A stretch of DNA of 50,243 nt from CAJXNP01 sp050305935 (lineage in GTDB: Bacteria > Bacteroidota > Bacteroidia > Cytophagales > Cyclobacteriaceae), in assembly GCA_050305935.1 (NCBI GenBank), contig JBNLGG010000029.1, positions 1 through 50,243 of the forward strand. Reading direction: 5' to 3'. Shown one piece after another: positions 1-8,568 of this stretch (its first letter is position 1; each line of letters begins with the position of its first letter). The position numbers were made by a program, and so were the translations under genes. The notes under the pieces were generated by a model that had not been told where the DNA came from, ran no database searches, and worked only from the letters and a program-made list of their open reading frames with translations.

Positions 1-949
1 ATCCAAGGAATATCTTTTCCGATGTGTTTGACCAAGTCACCCCGGCGTAATCATCCGGGCCAAAGTCTATCCACTTGACATCAACATTATCGGGAGTAAA
101 AGTCGTGCCGTCAAAGTCGCCTACAAAATACTGTGTGGCCGAACCTTTATTGGGCCCTCCCGGATTGATGCTTACAAATAACACCCACCTGGTTTCGTCA
201 GAATTTTCCACAGGAAGTTCAAATAGGTCCGGGCACTCCCAAACGCCGCCGTGGGCCCCGACATCCTTGCCAAATTCGCTCAGCAATTCCCAGTCAATTA
301 AATTCTGAGAGCCGTAAAAGCGAATATGATCTTTTACCGCGAGTGCCATTACCCATCTGGAACTGGCTTGATGCCAACTAACCTTTGGATCACGAAAATC
401 ACCAATACCCGGGTTTTCCAAAACCGGATTACCTTCATACTTAGCCCAACTTTCGCCTCCATCCAGGCTAAATGCTATGCCCTGGGTTTCATCAATCACT
501 TCTCCTGCCCGCTCAGCTTCCATATCATGAATAGTAAAAATAGCTACCAATGGTGGATTTTCAGGCGTTCCTAAACCGGAAGTATTATCTTTATCAACAA
601 CAGCACTGCCCGAAAAAATATAATTCTCTCCGTCGGGATACAAGGCAATTGGCTTATGTTCCCAATCCACTAAGTTTTCACTCACCGCATGCCCCCAGTG
701 CATGGGTCCCCAAACCGTGCTGTCCGGGTAATATTGGTAAAACAAATGATAGACACCATCATGAAACACCATGCCGTTGGGGTCGTTCATCCAGGCACTG
801 TCCGGAGAAAAATGAAACTGTGGACGATGGGGTTCGCTGACATCTATACCTGCCACATCAGGCTCGATAGATACATTTTCTTTTTTTGTCTGGCTATTGC
901 AGCCTAAGATTATAATGAGCAATCCAAGCCCTAAATTGAGTCGTTTCAT
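1..949 (-). CDS. GH32 fructan beta-fructosidase/levanase lipoprotein, 3' end cut by window
   Basis: Predicted surface or periplasmic glycoside hydrolase family 32 enzyme that cleaves beta-fructosyl links in levan, inulin or sucrose. The ATG at 949 begins a lipoprotein signal peptide ending in a lipobox (LGC, Cys17). The GH32 five-bladed propeller follows, with the WMNDPNG motif (nucleophile Asp56), the FRDP motif (Asp187, transition-state stabiliser) and the WECPDLF motif (acid/base Glu238). All three catalytic residues are present, so the visible part looks functional. The C-terminal blades and any beta-sandwich module lie outside the window. It belongs to the same minus-strand locus as the fructokinase, sugar porter and HTCS, which fits extracellular fructan hydrolysis feeding fructose import. 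The family is secure; endo- versus exo-action and substrate linkage cannot be told from what is visible. Confidence 0.93.
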   Translation of the reverse strand, partial: MKRLNLGLGLLIIILGCNSQTKKENVSIEPDVAGIDVSEPHRPQFHFSPDSAWMNDPNGMVFHDGVYHLFYQYYPDSTVWGPMHWGHAVSENLVDWEHKPIALYPDGENYIFSGSAVVDKDNTSGLGTPENPPLVAIFTIHDMEAERAGEVIDETQGIAFSLDGGESWAKYEGNPVLENPGIGDFRDPKVSWHQASSRWVMALAVKDHIRFYGSQNLIDWELLSEFGKDVGAHGGVWECPDLFELPVENSDETRWVLFVSINPGGPNKGSATQYFVGDFDGTTFTPDNVDVKWIDFGPDDYAGVTWSNTSEKIFLG

Positions 950-1009
950 ATCTATGTTAATTGACCATCTTCTCATGGTGTTAAGGAAGTATTCTTTGCC
1001 AAGATAAAA

Positions 1010-1035
1010 GAGACGCCCGAACTGACGGGCATCTC
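1010..1035 (-). terminator. Intrinsic terminator between the SusD remnant and GH32
   Basis: A ten-pair stem (GAGATGCCCG against CGGGCGTCTC in minus-strand reading, one G-T pair) closes a six-base loop and is followed on the minus strand by TTTT. It lies after the stop of the SusD remnant and before GH32, so it would have ended the transcript of the original susD or reduced read-through into GH32. Confidence 0.6.
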
Positions 1036-1082
1036 ACAATCTATAAAATAACTATGAATCACAAGTGTTGTTAACCTTTTAT

Positions 1083-1277
1083 TTAATAGCCAACATTTTG
1101 TTTGTACAAACCATTGGTAAAATCAATCTCCCTTTGGGGGATTGGATAATATTCGTCCCTGCCTGCGGTAAATTGAGCGGCATTTAGGAAATCCCTCCTC
1201 GTCTTTTCTTTGTCCAGGTAAGCATTTAATGTTTCTGCAGCTATTCCCCATCGAACAAGGTCCTTGATTAATTGGTA
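1083..1277 (-). pseudogene. SusD/RagB C-terminal remnant
   Basis: On the minus strand this stretch encodes about 65 residues that read as the C-terminal end of a SusD-family outer-membrane glycan-binding lipoprotein. It includes DLVRWGIAAETLNAYL, then GRDEYYPIPQREID and a final QNVGY before the TAA. The RDE-YYPIPQ-EI pattern is the usual SusD ending. Reading upstream meets an in-frame stop at 1278-1280 and then only 37 bp before the fructokinase stop. The N-terminal ~450 residues and any preceding susC are therefore missing. The fragment has no start and cannot make a folded SusD. It is best explained as a deletion scar in a former polysaccharide utilisation locus. Confidence 0.8.
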
Positions 1278-1317
1278 TTATAAAACATTTCGCTTCGATA
1301 GGCCAAAAGCAAAACCG

Positions 1318-2241
1318 TCAGGCGAATACCTCTTCCCATTTTTTTCGTTCGTTAATAAATTTTAAAATATCGTCTTGTGAATAGTCAGGATTAGCGCCCA
1401 CACAGGTAGCCACATAAGCTCCTGTGCCACAAGCGTATTCGAGACATTCCGGAATGGTCTTTTTTTCAAAATACTTTGCCAGAAAAGCAGCAAGAAATGA
1501 ATCTCCTGCCCCAATGGTATCCTGGGTTATTACCTTAAAGCCTGCATTCATAAATACTTCATCCTTATCGTAGACCAAGGCTCCTTTGTGACCCATTGTG
1601 ACAATCATCGTTTCGATGGAAAACTCTTCTTTAATTTTTTTACATACTACATCGAGAGCATCACCACTCTCCCCAAACCACTCTTTTAACATCGCCGCTT
1701 CGTCCTCATTGAGCTTTACAATATCAGCGAGCGCCAATAATTGAGCGATCTTTTCCTTATTGTAGTGAGGTTTCCTCAGGTTAATATCAAAAACCTTTTT
1801 GCGAGCGTATTTAATTAGATCCAGCAGCGTATCATTCGATGTCTGGTTTCTCGCTACCAGGCTGCCAAAAACGAAATAATCAGATTTTTTAACCAGGCTA
1901 ATTGCCCTGTCATCAAGCTCTATAAAATCCCAGGCGACGGGCTTAACAATATTATATGTAGCATTCCTCCAATCATCAAGGATGACCTTAACGATCCCCG
2001 TCATGTGGCTTTCGTCGATCTGGATAAAATCGGTTCTGAGTTTATTGCTTTTCAGATAGTCCAGCATCTCCAACCCTAATTTATCCTTCCCAATTCTACT
2101 GATCATCTCAGCGTTCACACCCAATTTTTTTAAATGCATGGCAACATTCATCGGAGCACCACCGGGTTGTTTTCGGGAAGGGAGCAAATCCCACAGGATT
2201 TCACCGAAACAGGTAACAGTTATGTTATTAGATGAGTTCAT
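1318..2241 (-). CDS. PfkB-family fructokinase
   Basis: Carbohydrate kinase of the ribokinase/PfkB family, 307 residues, a normal length. It is predicted to phosphorylate cytoplasmic fructose with ATP. Family marks are the N-terminal FGEILWD (about 12-18), the substrate-loop PGGAPMNVA (26-34) and the C-terminal DTIGAGDSFLAAF (241-253) with the anion-hole GAGD and catalytic base Asp247. The ATG at 2241 overlaps the end of the MFS transporter by 14 bases, so the two genes are probably translationally coupled. GH32, MFS and a BT1754-like HTCS nearby favour fructose over ribose or gluconate derivatives. Substrate choice is inferred from context; the kinase family is clear. Confidence 0.88.
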   Translation of the reverse strand: MNSSNNITVTCFGEILWDLLPSRKQPGGAPMNVAMHLKKLGVNAEMISRIGKDKLGLEMLDYLKSNKLRTDFIQIDESHMTGIVKVILDDWRNATYNIVKPVAWDFIELDDRAISLVKKSDYFVFGSLVARNQTSNDTLLDLIKYARKKVFDINLRKPHYNKEKIAQLLALADIVKLNEDEAAMLKEWFGESGDALDVVCKKIKEEFSIETMIVTMGHKGALVYDKDEVFMNAGFKVITQDTIGAGDSFLAAFLAKYFEKKTIPECLEYACGTGAYVATCVGANPDYSQDDILKFINERKKWEEVFA

Positions 2242-3568
2242 GGTTAGTTATTTCTTTTTCCAACAATTCAATTTGTTCCAAGGATTTTCCTTTAGTTTCG
2301 GGCATTATTTTCAACACAAACACCAGTTGCAAGACCATCATGATCGTGAAAATCAGGAAGGTATTTCCACCTCCCAGTTTTTCAGAAAAAAAAGGAAAGG
2401 AAAAGGCGATAATGGCGGCCATGATCCAATGGGTAAAACTGCCCAATGCTTGTCCGCTGGCCCTTACCTGGTTGGGGAAGATTTCCGAAATAAACACCCA
2501 GATCACAGCGCCCTGCGAAAAAGCAAAAAAGGCGATGTAAAGGAACAGGAGTATCGGCACGGTATATCCCGCAAATTCCTGTAGATAAAAGGCCTTGGAA
2601 ACTAATGCTAGTGTGATAATCAATCCAATGGAACCGATCAGCATGAGCTTTTTGCGGCCTACGTTATCTATAAATCTCAATGCGACCAGCGTGAAAATAA
2701 AGTTGATCAAACCAATGCCGGAGGTGGAAAGCAGCGCTGAGCTGGTTCCCAATCCGGTCATTTCAAATATCCGGGGAGCGTAGTATATAATGGCATTGAT
2801 CCCGGAAACCTGGTTAAATACCGCAAATAAAACGGCGAGCATAATAGGTAATCGATACTGGCTGGAGGAAAACAAACTTCTTTCGCTGACGTTTTCATGC
2901 CGGCTTGATTTAATATTTTGAATTAATTGGTCTACATGGTCGCTATCGATGACGGTAAGCACTTTTTTCGCCTCGGCAACATCATTCATCTTAATGATCA
3001 ACCACCTGGGACTTTCAGGAATAAATAATATCAAGATCAGGAAAGCCACCGCCGGGAAGGCTTCCACGCCAAGCATCCACCTCCATGCATCGTCCACCAC
3101 CCCGTCAATCAGGTAATTGGACAGGTATGCTATGAGGATCCCGAAAACGATGTTAAATTGAAATAAGGCTACCAGCTTCCCGCGGTTGTCGGCAGGTGAT
3201 ATCTCTGATATATACATGGGAGCGGCCACGGAAGAAGCCCCAACGCCTACCCCTCCTATAAACCGGAAAAATAAAAACAAATACCAATCTGTCGCCAGCG
3301 CCGAGCCTATTGCTGAGATCAAGTACAAAACCGCAATCCAGAATAGTGTTTTCTTTCGCCCGACAGCATCGGAAGGTATCCCGCCAATCAAGGCGCCCAG
3401 GACAGTTCCTATTAGAGCAATGGAAACTGTTAACCCATGTTCGAAAACATTAAGCTCCCAGACACTCTGGATATATTTTTCAGCGCCAGAAATTACAGCA
3501 GTATCAAACCCAAACAGAAATCCACCTAACGCTACAGTAATCGACCAAAGAACTATTTTTGAATTCAT
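2228..3568 (-). CDS. MFS sugar porter, probable fructose:H+ symporter
   Basis: Twelve-helix inner-membrane transporter of the sugar porter branch of the major facilitator superfamily (XylE/GLUT-like), 446 residues. Diagnostic motifs are GGFLFGFDTAVISGA near the N-terminus (first helix), the RGK of the loop 4-5 region, PESPRWL before the central loop, GRKK after helix 8, and the terminal PETKGKSLEQIE. The gene is followed with a 14-base overlap by the fructokinase. It is preceded by a direct repeat at 3734-3768 that may be the HTCS binding site. Import of fructose released by GH32 is the natural reading. Xylose or glucose transport cannot be excluded from sequence alone. Confidence 0.88.
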   Translation of the reverse strand: MNSKIVLWSITVALGGFLFGFDTAVISGAEKYIQSVWELNVFEHGLTVSIALIGTVLGALIGGIPSDAVGRKKTLFWIAVLYLISAIGSALATDWYLFLFFRFIGGVGVGASSVAAPMYISEISPADNRGKLVALFQFNIVFGILIAYLSNYLIDGVVDDAWRWMLGVEAFPAVAFLILILFIPESPRWLIIKMNDVAEAKKVLTVIDSDHVDQLIQNIKSSRHENVSERSLFSSSQYRLPIMLAVLFAVFNQVSGINAIIYYAPRIFEMTGLGTSSALLSTSGIGLINFIFTLVALRFIDNVGRKKLMLIGSIGLIITLALVSKAFYLQEFAGYTVPILLFLYIAFFAFSQGAVIWVFISEIFPNQVRASGQALGSFTHWIMAAIIAFSFPFFSEKLGGGNTFLIFTIMMVLQLVFVLKIMPETKGKSLEQIELLEKEITNHELI

Positions 3569-4042
3569 CTTTTAAATTTTTGGATGATTCAAATTTAGTC
3601 TCTTGAAAAATGCTCGTGATTGGCTCTTGTTTCTAAAGCTTCAAAAATCGTGTGGGATATCCTACTGTAATTGAAAAATCGATAAAAAGGTGGGTATTTC
3701 GAGAAAAATATACTAAAAGTGTCTTTCCGACAATTTTGATTTTGTTACAAACTTTTGATTTTGTTACATCAATTTTAATCCACTTCGTCACGTTGAAAGG
3801 AAAGCATATGGTTGAGTGCTTTCATGAGCATGGATAAAACAAGGGACCGCTTAAAAAGTATTAGAGCTAAGGGCGAACGGCCTCAGACGGTTGGAGGCTG
3901 TGCCCAATTGATGCACTGATGTAGAAACCGTCAGACACCCACCGAGACGATGGCTCCGGTCAATTAGATTACCTCAACTTTTACCTTTTTTGCAAAGTCA
4001 ATGTAACTCGAAATAACGAAATTTAGATTTAAATCAAATGGT
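3569..4042. other. Intergenic stretch between MFS transporter and HTCS
   Basis: No coding frame with credible family features is seen. The left two thirds is AT-rich and holds the candidate promoter region of the minus-strand MFS/fructokinase genes. About 3840-3960 is noticeably richer in GC. It contains a 7-bp inverted repeat (gacggtt near 3889, aaccgtc near 3927) but matches no RNA family that I recognise. Confidence 0.5.
3734..3768. promoter_or_regulatory. 16-bp direct repeat, candidate HTCS operator
   Basis: TTTTGATTTTGTTACA occurs twice, at 3734-3749 and 3753-3768, exact and in the same orientation, with a 19-bp period (close to two helical turns). It lies about 165 bp upstream of the MFS transporter start. 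The C-terminal AraC-type domain of an HTCS can bind directly repeated sites, and the only regulator gene nearby is the HTCS at 4043-6802. The operator role is inferred. Confidence 0.45.
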
Positions 4043-6802
4043 TTATAACCTAACGGAAGCTTTAAATTCTGTGGGTGAGATATTGTATTTGTTTCGAAAT
4101 GCGGTACTAAAATAGCCTGGTGAAGAAAAACCTGATTCGTAGGCAATTTCCGAAATGTTTAAATCGCTGTTTTGAATGAGATCCTTTGCTTTTTTTAAGC
4201 GCAGGTCGTTAATATAGTCCTGCACGCTCGTTCCCAGTAAGGCTTTTACTTTTCGGTATAATTGTACTCGGGAAAACCCCAACTCATAGCAAATATCCTT
4301 CACACCAAATTCAGGGGTCGCCAGGTTGTCCTCGACGAAGGATTTAAACTTCTTCAAGAATTTTTCTTCCAGGCTATCCGACGAATAGCTGTTTTCCTCC
4401 GATTTGATTTCCGCATTTTGAAAGCGGGACTTAAGTATTTCCCTGTTTTTGATCAGTGAGGAAATATTTTCATACAATACCTCCATGTTGAACGGCTTGG
4501 TGATGTAGGCATCTGCTCCTGATTTTAAACCCGTCACTTTGTGTTCTTCCTGTGATTTTGCTGTCAGCAAAATGATGGGAATATGGGAGGTGCGGTAATC
4601 CGCTTTCAATTTCCTGGTTATAGCGATTCCATCTTCCCCCGGCATCATCACATCGCTTATGACTACATTCGGAAGCTTTTCGAGAGCGCCATTGGTTCCG
4701 CTTTCACCATCAGCATAGCTAAATACCTGATACCTGTCTGACAATGCTTTTTCCAGCAAATTGACAACGTCGGGATTATCCTCAATCAATACAATCGATG
4801 GTTTATCGCTCTCTTCTATTTCCTGTTCGATCACCCGATCGTTTATTTTCACTAACTCTTCTGTGAAAACTTTACTTTCTTCCTGAATAAAATCAAAGGT
4901 CTGATTATCTGACAATTCATCATCCGAAAAATGATCCTTTCCTTTCTTGAGTCTAATGATAAACTTCGTTCCATGGTTTATTTCACTTTCGACATGGATG
5001 CTTCCATGATGGAGGTTGACGATTTCATTGGTCAGGGAAAGCCCGAGGCCTGTTCCCAATGTCAGCTTTTCTTCGCCCTGGTAGAACCTGTCAAATACAT
5101 GCTGAAGGTGGTGTTCATCCATACCTTTTCCATTGTCTTCAATCGTAATGATCACCTCCTCCAGCGCTTCCTTTAGAGTAAGATGAATATAACCTTGTTT
5201 CCGTGTAAACTTAAAGGCATTGGAAAGCAAATTGAAAATAGTCTTATCAAACAGGGAAACGTCAAAAAATACCGGAATGTAGTCCTTGTCATGATTGAAC
5301 TTGTAGTGTACCTTTTTTTCTTCCGCTACGTGATCAAAAGATTGTTTAATTTCATGTAAGTAAGCAACGATATTGTTTTCCGATACGCGGAGTTTCATTT
5401 TATTATTTTCAATCTTTCTGAAGTCCATGAGTTGATTGATCAGCCTCAGCAGTCGATAGGCGTTTTTTTTGACCAGTTGCAACTCTTCACTGCTACTTTT
5501 GTCGTGTTTAAATTTATCCTGGCTCAAAAGGTGGTCAACCGGACCCAAGATCAGGGACAAGGGTGTACGGAATTCATGTGAAATATTGGTGAAAAACTGA
5601 AACTTAGCCTTGGCAGCTTCCTCATATTTGCTGGCAAAAAGTTCAATTTCTTCCTTTTGCTGTTGAATCTTCACATTCTTTTTCTCCAGGTCCCGGTTGA
5701 TCTTTTGCTTCTCCGATAAAGTATATATGGCATATGCTGCAAGCAATAAACTGGCTGTCAGGCTTATCGACAATATAAACAGCAAGATGCGTTGATTCCT
5801 GTAAATGCGAACCTGTTCATTAATTCTCTCCTGCTGCAGTGCGATAGCTTTTTGATTGGCAATAATCTCTTCATTCTGCATTTGAACGATCCTCACATTG
5901 GTCGAATCGACTACTGTGGTAGGAAGAAAGTTTTCCTTGATGAATGACTGACCTTTCAGGATCTTATTGGCGATGTCGATGGCGTCACCACCGCCTGTGG
6001 GATATACAAAAGTCGCCTTGAGAATTCCCTTGTTAACAAGATCCACACCCAGGCTGTCACCCGGGAGGGCGTCAACCCCAAAAAACATCATGTCACCCTC
6101 CATTCCCATTTCTTTGGCCACTAAGTAAGACCCCAGTGCCATGGAATCGTTATGAGCAAAGACGACATTGATATCGCGATGCTGTACCAATGTTTTTCTG
6201 AATTTTCTTTCCGCATCTGACTTCGTCCAATCGGCGTGAACCGGAATGATGTTTGCCGTAGAATCTTTAATCCCTTCAACCATTCCCTGGTGACGATTGA
6301 CTGCAGGAGTGGATCCTTGCAGCCCCCATACCTCGGCAATTTTGAGGTTTTCTACATCAAGGTTCTTGATATAGCTCCCTGCTGTTTTACCAATAGTATA
6401 ATTATCCGCTCCGATATAAGCTGAATACAGATCCGACGACGTTCTCCGGTCAATAACAATAACCGGAATTCCGCTTTGGAACGCCTTTTCAACCGCTGGC
6501 GTGATAGGTTCCGCTTCATTAGGCGAAACAATTAACAGATCAATCCCGCTTTCAATAAGCTGATTGATCTGCTGAACCTGAAGCTCGTTGTTGCTTTTAG
6601 CATCAAGAATTGTCAATTCGAGATTAGGATGGTAAGACAACTCCCTCCTCATCTCCTCATGCATTTGCTGCCGCCATGCGTCGTCAGTGACACATTGGGA
6701 GAAACCAATTTTATATTTTGCACCTTCCTTTTTCCCGCATGAGGCTATCATAAAAAGTAAAATCGCGCTAATGACGACAATGAACGAAATCCTATTCACC
6801 AT
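4043..6802 (-). CDS. Hybrid two-component system regulator (HTCS) with periplasmic-binding-protein sensor, probable fructose sensor
   Basis: One-polypeptide sensor, kinase and transcription factor, 919 residues. Order: N-terminal hydrophobic segment with a lipobox-like MIASC (Cys22); RbsB-type periplasmic binding domain (about 30-310); a transmembrane helix (about 338-362); coiled coil; HisKA with ISHEFRTPL (His409); HATPase with DNGKGMD and GTGLGLS (555-590); receiver with IEDN and phospho-acceptor Asp717 in ISDVMMPG; AraC-type double HTH (about 830-915). This architecture matches Bacteroides BT1754, which binds fructose and controls its fructan locus. The neighbouring GH32, fructokinase and MFS genes support the same role. 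The N-terminus could be a signal anchor or a lipoprotein signal; a cleaved lipoprotein would still be held by the second helix. Confidence 0.92.
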   Translation of the reverse strand: MVNRISFIVVISAILLFMIASCGKKEGAKYKIGFSQCVTDDAWRQQMHEEMRRELSYHPNLELTILDAKSNNELQVQQINQLIESGIDLLIVSPNEAEPITPAVEKAFQSGIPVIVIDRRTSSDLYSAYIGADNYTIGKTAGSYIKNLDVENLKIAEVWGLQGSTPAVNRHQGMVEGIKDSTANIIPVHADWTKSDAERKFRKTLVQHRDINVVFAHNDSMALGSYLVAKEMGMEGDMMFFGVDALPGDSLGVDLVNKGILKATFVYPTGGGDAIDIANKILKGQSFIKENFLPTTVVDSTNVRIVQMQNEEIIANQKAIALQQERINEQVRIYRNQRILLFILSISLTASLLLAAYAIYTLSEKQKINRDLEKKNVKIQQQKEEIELFASKYEEAAKAKFQFFTNISHEFRTPLSLILGPVDHLLSQDKFKHDKSSSEELQLVKKNAYRLLRLINQLMDFRKIENNKMKLRVSENNIVAYLHEIKQSFDHVAEEKKVHYKFNHDKDYIPVFFDVSLFDKTIFNLLSNAFKFTRKQGYIHLTLKEALEEVIITIEDNGKGMDEHHLQHVFDRFYQGEEKLTLGTGLGLSLTNEIVNLHHGSIHVESEINHGTKFIIRLKKGKDHFSDDELSDNQTFDFIQEESKVFTEELVKINDRVIEQEIEESDKPSIVLIEDNPDVVNLLEKALSDRYQVFSYADGESGTNGALEKLPNVVISDVMMPGEDGIAITRKLKADYRTSHIPIILLTAKSQEEHKVTGLKSGADAYITKPFNMEVLYENISSLIKNREILKSRFQNAEIKSEENSYSSDSLEEKFLKKFKSFVEDNLATPEFGVKDICYELGFSRVQLYRKVKALLGTSVQDYINDLRLKKAKDLIQNSDLNISEIAYESGFSSPGYFSTAFRNKYNISPTEFKASVRL

Positions 6803-7385
6803 TCTTTTACAAATGTTTTGATAGTGTATAAATTATAAATAAATGTAAGGAATTCATTTTGAAATGTGGCCCAACATTCCAGTGACGAAGCCTTGGAATG
6901 AATAATTCATAAACACAGGGGGATACCGGTAGAATCCGCCAATGGTCTTCGGAAAATATGCGTAGGAGGAAAGGACAGATCGAGGTGGTTTGAGCTAACT
7001 CCAGCTAGGTAAATATGGGTTCGATTTATCTGTCTTTTTGTTTACCCTCTGAATTTATCGTCGAAGTGTGAACATTTCCATCCTGACGGTTGTGTTAGCT
7101 TGATTTTAAGGCTTTGCATGGTCTGCGTATCAGTCATTTATCAAGGTGTTTTGTTGAAAGAAATATGTGCCTTTTTCTTCAGTCAATAACTCAAAAACCA
7201 AACATATCAAAAGGAGTTTGATAAGGAGAAATTCGTTGTTTGATCCAAACTCTTTTTGGAGTTGGAAGACGAATTGTCAAACACCTTCAAGATGCCGTAG
7301 TCCCATGTCAGTAAATCGATGGTTAGGTATCAAGTTAGCCAGAAGTTTATGACCTTAAGGTTTATTAAAACAGGAAGTATTATTG
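6803..7385. other. Intergenic stretch between HTCS and the defence operon
   Basis: No gene is supported. The short plus-strand frame at 7167-7352 has no recognisable protein character. The part from about 7180 to 7300 resembles the sequence just downstream of, and at, the tmRNA 3' end near 17570-17680 (see the repeat entries). It probably marks the left edge of the acquired block. Confidence 0.5.
7193..7266. repeat. Left flank repeat of the defence island (candidate att remnant)
   Basis: The 17-mer AAAAACCAAACATATCA (7193-7209) is identical to 17582-17598 on the other side of the operon. A second block, ccaaactctttttggagttgg (7245-7265), parallels ccaaactattttgtggagctgg at 17645-17666. The latter covers the tmRNA 3' end. 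Order and orientation of the two blocks agree on both sides, with 35 and 46 bases between them. The bases before the 17-mer are also similar on both sides. This is what a decayed duplicate of an ssrA attachment region would look like. Confidence 0.5.
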
Positions 7386-8564
7386 TTAGAGCTTTTGCTT
7401 TAAATGAAAGTTAGAAGAACTATCATAGAACATTCGACGTAATTTTTCGACTATAAAGGCTTGAGAAAGCCTTTCTTGTTCCAAACGAAGGTTGTTTTGA
7501 AATAGATAATCATATACGTCCGATTCTTCATTTTGGAGATACATAAGAGATTCCATTTTGGTTTCCTTGCCTTTTCCAATGAACTCCTTAAATAAATCCA
7601 AAATTTCATTCCCCATAAACAATGATTCGGTTTGGGGGAAATAAGAACGCAATTGAGAAAGCATTTGAAATCCCTGAACATCTAAATCGCTCCAATAGAA
7701 AATCTGTTTGTTCTTTAACCATTGAATATTTTTCAGAGATTCAATAGCAAAACCTTTTCCCCAAATGGCTAATGAGTGAGGTACTTCAGGAAAGGATAGA
7801 AAGTTCATTTTGTTTTCAATAATGAATACTCGTAAACATTTTAGCTCGGTTAACATAAACTGTTCTAAAGGGACGGTCATATCATCATAGCTACCTTCAA
7901 TCCAACAAGTTTTATCCAATGACCGAAACCTGATAAGAGGCTGATCATATTTCAGGCAAAATCGCCTTTCAAAGTTGTTTTCAGAGGTATTCACCAGACC
8001 TGGAACCAACTCATCCAATAAAACCCTTAAGACTCCTTTATTTTCTTCAATAAACTTTGTGTGAACGGCAATGGGCAATTCTCTGATATAGTACTTATTT
8101 GGTTCGAAATTAAGGAGAAACCATTGACAAACTTTAACCAGGCCGTGCCAGATATTCGCATTATTGATGATGGCTTTGGGGTTTTCCTTCAACCATGGTT
8201 CAAGTTGGGGGAGTTCAGACTTGATGAAGCTGTAATTTTCTATCATCAGACGAAACTCTTTTTCTTTTTTTATGAATTTTAAATAATCGTCTAATGTTTC
8301 ATAAACTATTGACTTTGGAATATCTTGAATTCCATGCTGTCGGGTTTTTATCGTTTCTGAAACTACCGAGTAGCCAAAACCTTTTCTATCCTTTGACCCA
8401 CCTAGCACTTCAGCAATTTCCTTACTCATTTGAATGAAATCTTTAGAAAGCACCTTATTGGACCTTATCTCCAGAGGAAAACAGCTCTCACCGTTCAATG
8501 AATCTCGTAGCACTTCTTCATATTTTCTTTCAGACTTTTTCTGTATTTCAGCTACTGTTATCAT
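7386..8564 (-). CDS. jetD: Wadjet anti-plasmid protein JetD (DUF3322/DUF2220 nuclease subunit)
   Basis: JetD cuts circular DNA that the JetABC loop extruder has reeled in. The start is placed at the ATG at 8564, four bases after the jetC stop, giving 392 residues. The longer reading frame upstream of it lies inside jetC and begins with unrelated residues. The C-terminal DUF2220 Toprim-like fold (topoisomerase VI A / Spo11 type) shows the acidic FYWSDLDVQGF at about 289-299 (Asp293, Asp295) and an upstream Glu250 in IIENK, the expected metal-binding set. The N-terminal half corresponds to DUF3322. It is the last gene of the seven-gene minus-strand operon. No mutation of key residues is seen, so nuclease activity is plausible. 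Confidence 0.9.
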   Translation of the reverse strand: MITVAEIQKKSERKYEEVLRDSLNGESCFPLEIRSNKVLSKDFIQMSKEIAEVLGGSKDRKGFGYSVVSETIKTRQHGIQDIPKSIVYETLDDYLKFIKKEKEFRLMIENYSFIKSELPQLEPWLKENPKAIINNANIWHGLVKVCQWFLLNFEPNKYYIRELPIAVHTKFIEENKGVLRVLLDELVPGLVNTSENNFERRFCLKYDQPLIRFRSLDKTCWIEGSYDDMTVPLEQFMLTELKCLRVFIIENKMNFLSFPEVPHSLAIWGKGFAIESLKNIQWLKNKQIFYWSDLDVQGFQMLSQLRSYFPQTESLFMGNEILDLFKEFIGKGKETKMESLMYLQNEESDVYDYLFQNNLRLEQERLSQAFIVEKLRRMFYDSSSNFHLKQKL

Positions 8565-8568
8565 GGAT

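Noticed and set aside
7167..7352. Plus-strand 61-codon frame in the region before jetD
   Set aside because: Low-complexity composition and no recognisable pattern. It lies in the decayed flank repeat region, so not called a gene.
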